Shown here: positions 37,022 through 46,169 of the stretch, piece by piece
Numbering within the stretch: position 1 is the stretch's first letter
Layout of the letters: every line of letters starts with the position of its first letter
From: Cyclobacteriaceae bacterium
Lineage (GTDB): Bacteria > Bacteroidota > Bacteroidia > Cytophagales > Cyclobacteriaceae
NCBI GenBank assembly: GCA_028284125.1
Contig: JANQSI010000018.1
Coordinates: 462,998-526,997, forward strand
Reading direction: 5' to 3'
Length of the DNA: 64,000 bases
Made by a program: the position numbers and the translations under genes
The notes under the pieces: generated by a model
Database searches by the model: none
What the model was told of the DNA's origin: nothing
What the model saw: the letters and a program-made list of their open reading frames with translations, nothing else

Positions 37022-37613
37022 ATTTGCTGACAATTTCACCGGTGACTTGCTCTTCATGAGGTATTTCCAACAAACATTTTGTGTTTGCTCTGTGCATAAT
37101 TACCTCAAATGTCGTTTGATTTTTTTCTCCACTAAAAATCAATCCTGTAATGGGAATATTTCGAGCCTTTAGAAGTTCAATTGAAAGAAGCGTGTGATTG
37201 ATACTCCCTAAGTAATAATTGGCAACCAGAACCACTGGTAAACCAGTTTTTGATACCCAGTCGATGTAAAGAAAATCATTGGTTAATGGAACCATCAATC
37301 CGCCTGCCATTTCGATAATTAGATCATTGGATGTTTCTGGGAAAACAAGCTTTTCTTCTTCAATCTCAATTCCATCTATAGCAGCTGCAGCATGTGGTGA
37401 CATTGGAGTTTCTAATCGGTAGGATTCCGGATGAATGATAGTCTTGGAATTTGAAACTAGCCTTTTGACTTTCATTGAATCGGTGTTGTCAAGATCTCCT
37501 GCCTGAACGGGTTTCCAATAATCTGCATGCAAAGCCTCACAAAGCACAGCCGAAACAACTGTTTTCCCTACATCAGTCCCTATTCCTGCGACAATTAGTT
37601 TTTTTGATTCCAT
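36999..37613 (-). CDS. bioD: Dethiobiotin synthetase
   Basis: Closes the ureido ring of dethiobiotin from DAPA, CO2 and ATP. The 204 residues have the P-loop GIGTDVGKT (10-18), the substrate-binding YWKPVQAGDLDNTDS segment, and the IEMAGGLMVPL motif. It overlaps bioF by 19 bp and bioA by 23 bp, forming a tightly packed operon. Confidence 0.96.
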   Translation of the reverse strand: MESKKLIVAGIGTDVGKTVVSAVLCEALHADYWKPVQAGDLDNTDSMKVKRLVSNSKTIIHPESYRLETPMSPHAAAAIDGIEIEEEKLVFPETSNDLIIEMAGGLMVPLTNDFLYIDWVSKTGLPVVLVANYYLGSINHTLLSIELLKARNIPITGLIFSGEKNQTTFEVIMHRANTKCLLEIPHEEQVTGEIVSKYARRFEF

Positions 37614-38722
37614 TTCTCAATGATGCTGAATAATTGGTCTATTTCCTCCTTCGTGTTAAAGGCATGCAACGAAATTCGCAAACGTTCTGTTCCTGCCAGA
37701 ACGCTAGGGCTCCGAATGGGCAAGATGTCCATTCCATTTTCTTGTAATGTTTTCGCGGCTTGAATGACTTCATCATTCCCGGGAATGATAAGCGATTGAA
37801 TTTGCGTTGCAGAATCAATCCAATGGAGACTTGTAAGAGAAGTTCTTTTGGAAATGAAATAATCAATATTGGATTTGAGTTGATCTCGGGCGCTTGATGA
37901 AACGTCGTTTAATGTATACGAACACTTGATTGAAGCCAGTTGGTGATCTGATGGTGCAGTGGAGTAAATGAATGATCGGGCAAAATTTATCAGGTAATTT
38001 CTCAGCCAATTTTCTCCCAGGACGGCAGCTCCATGAATTCCCATTGCTTTGCCGAATGTTACTACCGTGGCGAGCACGTCCTTTTGAATGCCGAGACTTG
38101 AGCACATTCCTTCTCCTTTTGATCCGGCTACTCCAATGGCGTGCGCTTCGTCAACAATCAATTCCGCTTGAAAGCGATGACAAATCTCAAGAATGGATTC
38201 CAATGGTGCGACATCACCATCCATCGAATAGATGGATTCTATGAGTACGATTTTTTCTCCTTCAACTTTGGAAAGCTTGTTTTCTAAATCTTGAAGATCG
38301 TTGTGCTTGAATTTTACTTTATCGGCAAGGCTCAACCGAATCCCGTCAATCATGCTGGCATGGATTAGTTCATCAGAGATGTAGGTCACGCCTTTTTTTC
38401 CAAGTGCAGAAAGCAAGCCGACATTAGCGTTGTAGCCTGAACTAAAAAGCAATGCAGATTCGGTGTTGTGAAAGTCAGCGATGGATTTTTCAATCAATTC
38501 GGCATAAGCGCTATTACCGCTTAACAACCGGGAGCCGGTAGAACCCATTCGTTTGGACTCTTTGGCCTCATATTCTTTTTCAATGCTTGTGCTAAGTTCT
38601 TGGGATCTTGAAAAACCCAGGTAGTCATTTGAGAAAAAATCAATCTGGTTAGATGATGTCGTTAAGGCACGAAGAAGGCCGCTCTCTTTTCTTTTTTCCA
38701 GCTCCTGCTGATACCTATTCAT
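37595..38722 (-). CDS. bioF: 8-amino-7-oxononanoate synthase
   Basis: PLP enzyme of the alpha-oxoamine synthase family that joins L-alanine with pimeloyl-ACP/CoA. The 375 residues have [13 protein letters not shown] near the start, [35 protein letters not shown], and the PLP lysine in [16 protein letters not shown]. It overlaps bioB by 8 bp. No gene for making the pimeloyl precursor (bioC, bioH, bioW, bioI) is in the window. Confidence 0.95.
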   Translation of the reverse strand: MNRYQQELEKRKESGLLRALTTSSNQIDFFSNDYLGFSRSQELSTSIEKEYEAKESKRMGSTGSRLLSGNSAYAELIEKSIADFHNTESALLFSSGYNANVGLLSALGKKGVTYISDELIHASMIDGIRLSLADKVKFKHNDLQDLENKLSKVEGEKIVLIESIYSMDGDVAPLESILEICHRFQAELIVDEAHAIGVAGSKGEGMCSSLGIQKDVLATVVTFGKAMGIHGAAVLGENWLRNYLINFARSFIYSTAPSDHQLASIKCSYTLNDVSSSARDQLKSNIDYFISKRTSLTSLHWIDSATQIQSLIIPGNDEVIQAAKTLQENGMDILPIRSPSVLAGTERLRISLHAFNTKEEIDQLFSIIEKWNQKN

Positions 38723-39701
38723 TCAAGGCCTCTTCTTTTTCGTATTGAAAAGCCTCTCTTGGAACCAATCCGAGAAGGTCAAACATTTCCTTGTCGTCAT
38801 TGAAATCCGGATTTGGAGTCGTCAGTAATTTGTCACCAGCAAAAATAGAGTTGGCACCAGCCATAAAACACATGGCTTGTTCAGACAAACTCATGCCTTC
38901 TCTTCCTGCAGATAATCTGACTACTGATTTCGGCATCACTAATCTGGCGGTCGCGATCATTCTGACTAGTTCATGAAAAGCAACTCTTGGTTGTTCGGCA
39001 AGTGGAGTGCCTTCAACTGGAACAAGTGCATTGATAGGAACAGATTCAGGATGAACATCCATATTTGCTAAAGTCATCAACATTCCGATCCTGTCTTTTG
39101 CGGATTCCCCCATTCCAATGATTCCACCGGAACAAACGGTAATATTGGCTTTTCGAACATTTTCAATCGTTCTCAGCCGGTCATCGTACTCACGAGTCGT
39201 GATGATATCCTCATAAAATGCTTCTGAAGAATCGATGTTATGATTGTAGGCATAAAGCCCAGCATCCGCTAATTTTTTAGCCTGCATTTCCGACACCATT
39301 CCGAGGGTACAGCAAACTTCCATATCAAGGTCATTGACCGTTTTTACCATTTCAAGGACCTTATCAAAATCTTTGTTATCCCTAACTTCTCGCCAGGCAG
39401 CTCCAAGGCACATTCGCGAAGCACCACTTTCTTTAGCTGATTCAGCCTGAGCTTTCACTTCCTCAACCTCCATCAATTTATGGACTTTGATATCCGTGTG
39501 ATAGCGTGCTGCTTGTGGGCAATAGGCACAGTCTTCAGGACATCCACCGGTTTTTATTGAAATTAAACTGCTAACCTGAACCTCACGTGAAGCATGATGT
39601 TTACGATGTTCCGTAGCAGCATCGAAAACCAATTCAAGAAGTGGTCGGTCATAAATCGCTTGAATTTCTTCTACTGTCCAGTTGTGTTTGAGCTCGTCCA
39701 T
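38715..39701 (-). CDS. bioB: Biotin synthase
   Basis: Radical SAM enzyme that inserts sulfur into dethiobiotin. The 328 residues contain the [4Fe-4S] triad C54, C58 and C61 in [12 protein letters not shown] and the [2Fe-2S] ligand region [34 protein letters not shown] and the C-terminal [18 protein letters not shown] also match. It is the first gene of the operon; no BirA-type operator was identified upstream. Confidence 0.97.
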   Translation of the reverse strand: MDELKHNWTVEEIQAIYDRPLLELVFDAATEHRKHHASREVQVSSLISIKTGGCPEDCAYCPQAARYHTDIKVHKLMEVEEVKAQAESAKESGASRMCLGAAWREVRDNKDFDKVLEMVKTVNDLDMEVCCTLGMVSEMQAKKLADAGLYAYNHNIDSSEAFYEDIITTREYDDRLRTIENVRKANITVCSGGIIGMGESAKDRIGMLMTLANMDVHPESVPINALVPVEGTPLAEQPRVAFHELVRMIATARLVMPKSVVRLSAGREGMSLSEQAMCFMAGANSIFAGDKLLTTPNPDFNDDKEMFDLLGLVPREAFQYEKEEALNE

Positions 39702-39736
39702 AAAATGCTTAATTAGCTAATGCAATAATAAAATAG

Positions 39737-39770
39737 AAAAGGCAGAAGGTTGGATGTCTTCTGCCTTTTT
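39737..39770 (-). terminator. Rho-independent terminator after the tricorn-type protease gene
   Basis: AAAAGGCAGAAG (39737-39748) and CTTCTGCCTTTTT (39758-39770) form a 12-bp stem with a 9-base loop. On the minus strand the stem is followed by TTTTCTATTTTATT. It sits between the protease stop (39806) and the bioB start (39701), so it separates the two minus-strand units. Confidence 0.85.
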
Positions 39771-39805
39771 GAGTATGAATGAATGTTTATTTCATTCTTG
39801 TTAAA

Positions 39806-42800
39806 TCAATCGTCTTTTTTTTCTGCTCTCCTTGACCTGATTGGAGGAGCTGGTTCAGGTTTAAGTTCTACCCGCTCCGATTCAAGCTTTCGCAATACTT
39901 CTTTGATTGCGGCATCTAACTGTGGGTCCTTTCCTTCCAATACAAGTTTGGGTTCTTGAATGACTTCAATGTCTGGCGCTACTCCTTCTCCTTCAACAGC
40001 CCATTCTCCATTCACGTCGAAGAAACCACCTCTTGGAGCTACCATTCTTCCACCATCAATAAATAATGGAGTGTCCCACGTTCCTACTAATCCGCCCCAG
40101 GTCCGTGTTCCGACCAATGTACCGATATCCATTGCTCTAAATAAATATGGCAGCAGATCCCCTCCAGAACCGGCTCGCTCATTGATGATCATGACCTTTG
40201 GTCCCCAAACTGCGGACATTGGAGTGGTCCAAGGTTTATGATCTCCAACTTTACTATTGAAATACCCATAAAGCTTTCTATTCATAACATCTGCCATATA
40301 ATCTGCAGCAGATCCTCCGCCGTTGTTTCTCTCATCCACAATCATCCCTTGTTTGTCTTGCTGAGCGAAATAGTAGCGATTAAATGAAGTATATCCGCCT
40401 CCGCCGGTATTTGGGACATACGTATAACCAATTTTGCCATCTGTTTGCTCTTCGACATATCTCCTGTTGGATTCTATCCAATTCCTTGATCTAAGGCCAT
40501 ATTCATTGGTTATGGGCACCACATAACTGGATTTTGCATTAGCCAAATTGGTTGACCTTGATGTCTTGATCTGGGTCGTTTTTCCGCCGGTCTGCTCGAA
40601 AAGCTGATAAATATTTACTGAGGCATCTAACTTGGTTCCATTCACCTCCAGGAGGTAATCTCCTTCATTGACTTCTAATCCTGGATAGTCCAATGGGGCT
40701 TGCAGGTTCGGATTCCAGTTTTCCCCCGAATAAATTTTACTTATCTGATAAAATCCATTTTTTATTTCATAATCAGCTCCAAGCAAACCAACTGGCACTC
40801 GATCTATATCAGGAAAATCCCCACCTCGTGTGTACGAGTGACCAACAGCAATTTCACCTCCAAGGATGTCAACAATGTAGTTCATGTCCTGTCTGTGCTT
40901 CACATGATCTACCCATGGTTTGTACCATTGATAGATATCGTTCCAAGGTGCACCGTGTGTGTTATTGACATAAAGAAAATCCCGTTGATAGCGCCAAGCT
41001 TCACGATAGATCTGTTGCCATTCCTGCTTAGGATCAATTTTCATTTTTATATCAATCGTGAGTCGGCCTTCGGATGATTTTTGACTCTTTCCTGAGGTTT
41101 CCACTATACCCCAACTTCCACCTTTTCGGTAAAGTAATTTTTTCCTGTCCTGAGAGGTGGTTGCAAACTGAATCCCCGACATGAATTCAGAGGATTCTAG
41201 TTTTTCAAGATTATACTTGTGGAAAACGGTTCCATCTTCGTTAGGAACGTTTTCACTAACAAAGACTGTGTTTTTTGGGCCGGCAACAAGTCCGGTATAA
41301 TTTCTCAACGGCATATCCAAGGCTACAATTCGAGCTAATGGATTGTCATCGATTTGAACGATCACTTCATCTGATTTCTCCTCTTCCTCTTTTTCTGATT
41401 CCTCTTCATCACTCTTAGGAGTAAGTGGTGATTTGTCATTCTCGGAGAGAACTGCAGCATACAATCCTCTCGTCACTGGGATATTGTATGAACTCATGTC
41501 GAGCCAGCCTGTATTAAGACCCCAGTTAGTACTGGCGAGGAAATAGAGGTATTTTCCGGAAGCGTCCCAAACAGGGGGAAGTGCATCAGCCATTTGATCA
41601 GAAATAGCAATGATTTTTTTTGACTCTACATTATATGTCTTGACAACCTTAAATTGAGCGTCGGTTAACTTCACGTAGGCAATCCATTTGCTGTCCGGAG
41701 ACCAGACAGGATTTAGCGAACGGTTTGGGTGAGCATAACGCTCAGTATCTGCTTTTTTCGAATTTCCTGTAGCTAATTCTAAAACCCACAGGTTGAAATC
41801 GGTATCCGTATAGCTGATGTATTTGCCATCTGGCGACCATGCGGGTCTGAAGTAAAAAGTTGGATTGGGAAGTGTTATTGTTTTTTGGACAGATGACCCA
41901 TATTGATCACTGATGATCATCTTATACTCACCGGAGCGATCCGAGAACCAGGCAATTTGTTGGCCGTCAGGAGACCAAACCGGATATCTGTCGGCAAATG
42001 TGGATTTTGAAATATTTCGCCAAGAGCCATTCTCTTTAGGAACTGAAAAAATCTCACCTCGGTATTCGAATAAAGCGCGTTTTCCTTTGGGCGATAGAGA
42101 AGCATTTTGCAATTGCCTTCCGGAAACATTTTCCCATCGCTCACGAGCCCAATTCAAGTCTCCTTTTACATTAATCTCCAGTTGTTTCCGCTCCCCTGTT
42201 TCGGGAATCAACGAATGAAGATAACCTCCCTGTTCATAGACAATCATGTCATCACAAGCGTCAAGGCTTTTTGTATCAAACTGGGTATGGAAAGTGATTT
42301 GTTTGTACTCTTTTGTTTCAAGGTCGAAAGACCAGATATTGCTTGTGTAATCATTTTCTGATAGAAAATACACATCTCCTTTATGCCATACAGGGTCTAG
42401 CTGCCTTTCCTTGTCTGGCTGTGGAGTTCGTACCAGCTCGTTGGTCTTTAGGTTGAGAATCCATATGGGCATGGCCTGACCCCCGCGGTAATTTCTCCAT
42501 TCAGCATCCCAGGACGTAATTGGTGTATATGCTACATGATTTCCATCCGGTGATATTTCTCCAAAGGCGATTCTTGGAATAGGTAATTCCTTGGGGAATT
42601 CACCATTGACCGATACCGAATAAAATTTGTTGAGTCTGGTCGGGTGAGCTTTGCGCGCGGACCTAAAGAGTACGTCACCTTCAGGTGTCCAACCTTGAAC
42701 CACGTCAGCGCCTGGGTGATAGGTAAGTCGCTTGGGTTCACCGCCCTCTAATGGAACGACGAAAACATCCGTATTGCCATCGTATTGACCACTGAAAGCA

Positions 42801-43024
42801 ATCCATTTCCCATCTTGCGAAAAATGTGGGAAGGATTCTGCACCTTCGGAAGTAGTCAGCCGTCTTGCATCTCCGCCACCACGATCAACTACCCAGAGGT
42901 CGTTTGCATGGACAAAAACAATATTGGCATCACTTACTGATGGTTGACGCAACAACATCGTGCCTTGTGAAAAAAGCGAAAATGTAGCGGCAACAAGAAA
43001 TAAAGAGAGAAATGATCGAAACAT
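39806..43024 (-). CDS. Secreted tricorn-type S41 protease
   Basis: A 1072-residue protein with a signal peptide (1-19), WD40/PD40 propeller repeats (~25-530; blades with PHFSQDGKWIAFSG, PVWSPDGQQIAWFSD, PAWSPDGKYISYTD and PVWSPDSKWIAYVK), an acidic linker (~545-570), a helical C1-like region, a PDZ domain (~775-850) and an S41 catalytic domain (~870-1045). The nucleophile is S953 in ERAGSGGDLLPY; H729 in AVGHSYTRGG is the probable base. Tricorn has Ser-His at the base position; here Ser is replaced by Gly728. It probably trims periplasmic peptides. Confidence 0.88.
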   Translation of the reverse strand: MFRSFLSLFLVAATFSLFSQGTMLLRQPSVSDANIVFVHANDLWVVDRGGGDARRLTTSEGAESFPHFSQDGKWIAFSGQYDGNTDVFVVPLEGGEPKRLTYHPGADVVQGWTPEGDVLFRSARKAHPTRLNKFYSVSVNGEFPKELPIPRIAFGEISPDGNHVAYTPITSWDAEWRNYRGGQAMPIWILNLKTNELVRTPQPDKERQLDPVWHKGDVYFLSENDYTSNIWSFDLETKEYKQITFHTQFDTKSLDACDDMIVYEQGGYLHSLIPETGERKQLEINVKGDLNWARERWENVSGRQLQNASLSPKGKRALFEYRGEIFSVPKENGSWRNISKSTFADRYPVWSPDGQQIAWFSDRSGEYKMIISDQYGSSVQKTITLPNPTFYFRPAWSPDGKYISYTDTDFNLWVLELATGNSKKADTERYAHPNRSLNPVWSPDSKWIAYVKLTDAQFKVVKTYNVESKKIIAISDQMADALPPVWDASGKYLYFLASTNWGLNTGWLDMSSYNIPVTRGLYAAVLSENDKSPLTPKSDEEESEKEEEEKSDEVIVQIDDNPLARIVALDMPLRNYTGLVAGPKNTVFVSENVPNEDGTVFHKYNLEKLESSEFMSGIQFATTSQDRKKLLYRKGGSWGIVETSGKSQKSSEGRLTIDIKMKIDPKQEWQQIYREAWRYQRDFLYVNNTHGAPWNDIYQWYKPWVDHVKHRQDMNYIVDILGGEIAVGHSYTRGGDFPDIDRVPVGLLGADYEIKNGFYQISKIYSGENWNPNLQAPLDYPGLEVNEGDYLLEVNGTKLDASVNIYQLFEQTGGKTTQIKTSRSTNLANAKSSYVVPITNEYGLRSRNWIESNRRYVEEQTDGKIGYTYVPNTGGGGYTSFNRYYFAQQDKQGMIVDERNNGGGSAADYMADVMNRKLYGYFNSKVGDHKPWTTPMSAVWGPKVMIINERAGSGGDLLPYLFRAMDIGTLVGTRTWGGLVGTWDTPLFIDGGRMVAPRGGFFDVNGEWAVEGEGVAPDIEVIQEPKLVLEGKDPQLDAAIKEVLRKLESERVELKPEPAPPIRSRRAEKKDD

Positions 43025-43029
43025 GATTT

Positions 43030-43067
43030 AATTGGGTTATACCTGTCAATTTAGGTAAAACCCAATT
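43030..43067. promoter_or_regulatory. Inverted repeat upstream of the tricorn-type protease gene
   Basis: Arms AATTGGGTTATACCT (43030-43044) and AGGTAAAACCCAATT (43053-43067) pair except for two positions, with an 8-base loop, ending 5 bp before the protease ATG. There is no T-run, so it is more likely an operator or mRNA leader hairpin than a strong terminator, though it could also end the rocD transcript. Confidence 0.45.
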
Positions 43068-43095
43068 CGATCACAAAAGGCTTTATTTACCTGGC

Positions 43096-44569
<1,474 letters not shown>

Positions 44570-44752
44570 TACTAATTCTAAATATCCCCTTGAGGGATAA
44601 TAGAGGTGTATGAATGAGTAGATTTCTCCTATCGTCGAAATGACAAAAAAGCATAACTTAATAGCATTGCCACCTCCTTCAAGGGAGGATTTCAGAAAGG
44701 GTTTGAATAGGTATTTTAAGGAATTCAACCTTGAGAACTTAAAATCAAACGA
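44570..44752. repeat. Cluster of small palindromes, including a GTCATT..AATCT repeat
   Basis: Three elements lie between the DUF5522 gene and the rpmB promoter. TATCCCCTTGAGGGATA (44584-44600) and CCTCCTTCAAGGGAGG (44673-44688) are short palindromes with related CCCTTGAGGG / CCTTCAAGGG cores. Between them 44621-44645 reads, on the minus strand, TGTCATTCGACGATAGGAGA and ends in AATCT, a unit of the same family as at 13744 and 28287. The region has no gene. Confidence 0.6.
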
Positions 44753-44755
44753 ATG

Positions 44756-44787
44756 TTTGTTGATTTCCAATTAAATTATCAATTTTG
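44756..44787 (+). promoter_or_regulatory. Promoter for rpmB
   Basis: TTTG at 44756-44759 and CAATTTTG at 44780-44787 (7 of 8 in TAnnTTTG including spacing) are 20 bp apart. The expected transcript start is near 44794, about 22 nt before the ATG at 44816. This rules out the longer reading frame starting at 44753. Confidence 0.6.
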
Positions 44788-44815
44788 CAATCCATTTTTC
44801 AAAAGACAAAAGAAG

Positions 44816-45055
44816 ATGTCTAAAGTTTGCGATATCACAGGGAAGAGACCACAGGTAGGAAACAATGTTTCTCACGCCAACAACAAGACCAAAAGAAGGT
44901 TCAATCCGAATCTTCAGAAGAAGCGATTCTATATCCCTGAAGAAGATAAATGGGTGACGTTGAAAGTTTCTACTTCAGCGTTGAGAACCATTAACAAAAT
45001 TGGTATTGCTGCTGTTTTGAAAAAAGCACGAGCAAACGGAATGGTTATCGAGTGA
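44816..45055 (+). CDS. rpmB: 50S ribosomal protein L28
   Basis: A 79-residue large-subunit protein starting [16 protein letters not shown] and continuing with [21 protein letters not shown], the full L28 pattern at normal length. The ATG at 44816 follows AGAAG. In many Bacteroidota it is followed at once by rpmG, DUF4295 and ftsY; here these are 5.4 kb further on. Confidence 0.97.
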   Translation: MSKVCDITGKRPQVGNNVSHANNKTKRRFNPNLQKKRFYIPEEDKWVTLKVSTSALRTINKIGIAAVLKKARANGMVIE

Positions 45056-45365
45056 TGTAAACCTTTTGTAATAGGGGTTTTCACTCAATCGTATTTCGTT
45101 TCAATAATTTAGCGACCACATCCACTACATTTTCTTAGCCTTTTCTATTTAAGATAAGGATTTTGTGACCACCACATTTTCCTAAGCCACATGTTTTATG
45201 GTCTTGTGCACCACGCAAGAATCAATGGCCGCACTATGATTTAACTGTTCTGATGAATTTGAACTTTAGATCATATGATTTATACCGCATTCGCTGACTG
45301 CCAGGGAGCAATTTCTGGTCACCACCGTTCGGCGCCTAAACAATTATTTCAAACCAATTAAAACT
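45056..45365. other. Intergenic region after rpmB
   Basis: This 310-bp stretch has no open reading frame worth reporting on either strand. It contains two loosely similar segments starting GACCAC and containing CATTTTC and TAAGCC or TTAGCC (about 45114-45143 and 45166-45192). They may be a degenerate direct repeat. No clear terminator after rpmB and no convincing promoter for the next gene could be picked out. Confidence 0.4.
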
Positions 45366-46130
45366 ATGAAACATTCATTTTTATGTGTGGCACTGGTGTT
45401 ATTTGCCTTGTTCTCGCCAAAAGGATCGCAGGCACAGGGACAAGAGACCTATCTCCAGTCCATCAAGACCAAAGTATTTTGGGTGGGTGCTAAAGCCGGT
45501 GGCTCATTTAACCAATTCAGCCAACCAGGTACAACGCTTGCTGGAAACATCGGTGGGTTTGTTCGCTTTCAAGCGTTGCCTTTCCTACAAGTAGAAGGGG
45601 GTATTTATTACGCTGGAACCGGAGGAGGCCGTCATGACTTACCCCGAGATTTATCTCTCCTTAGTGATCAATCCTCAGAAAGAGGGGAATTTGAAGGGCC
45701 CATTGGGTCACTGGAATACTGGAATAGAAATGTTAACATTCAAACTGCGCAAATTCCTTTATCCGTACGGTTGAACCTTCCGGCAGGAGAAAGCCCGATA
45801 CAGCCATCCTTTATCGCAGGGGGTAGTTATGCTCACATATTTTATGCAGAGGAAACAAGAGATTCTTATTTCACATTTACTGATGGGTCAAGAATTGTCC
45901 TTTCCGATACGAAAGAAAATGTCACTTCTGATTACAACACTTTTAATGTAGCCATTCACGGTGGATTCGGGCTCGATTTTACGCTTGAAAATGGTCGGGT
46001 TTTTGGCCTTGAATTTCTTTACAGCCAGGGTATTACTGACCTGAATGAGATTCAGTTAGGACAACCGGAAAACATAGAAAAGTTGCGGACGAGGAGCCTG
46101 AGTATCAATGTTTCTTATAGCATTTTCTAA
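45366..46130 (+). CDS. PorT-like outer-membrane beta-barrel protein
   Basis: A 254-residue protein with a signal peptide (residues 1-24, ending GSQAQG). Alternating hydrophobic/glycine strands follow: WVGAKAGGSFNQFSQPG, GNIGGFVRFQALPFLQVEGG and a C-terminal SLSINVSYSIF ending in phenylalanine. This resembles small PorT-type barrels of Bacteroidota. It lies 39 bp upstream of the large lipoprotein gene, so the two are likely one transcript. Confidence 0.75.
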   Translation: MKHSFLCVALVLFALFSPKGSQAQGQETYLQSIKTKVFWVGAKAGGSFNQFSQPGTTLAGNIGGFVRFQALPFLQVEGGIYYAGTGGGRHDLPRDLSLLSDQSSERGEFEGPIGSLEYWNRNVNIQTAQIPLSVRLNLPAGESPIQPSFIAGGSYAHIFYAEETRDSYFTFTDGSRIVLSDTKENVTSDYNTFNVAIHGGFGLDFTLENGRVFGLEFLYSQGITDLNEIQLGQPENIEKLRTRSLSINVSYSIF

Positions 46131-46169
46131 TCATTAAAAAGTTTATCAACAATAAAAATTATTCTAAAA

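Noticed and set aside
35051-39701. The biotin operon as carrying a riboswitch or BirA operator
   Set aside because: The ~35 bp between the terminator at 39737 and bioB show no BirA-like palindrome or structured leader.
45366-45594. Alternative plus-strand frame in the PorT-like barrel gene
   Set aside because: Short, Trp/Ser/Arg-rich and frame-shifted relative to the barrel protein, which has a proper signal peptide.
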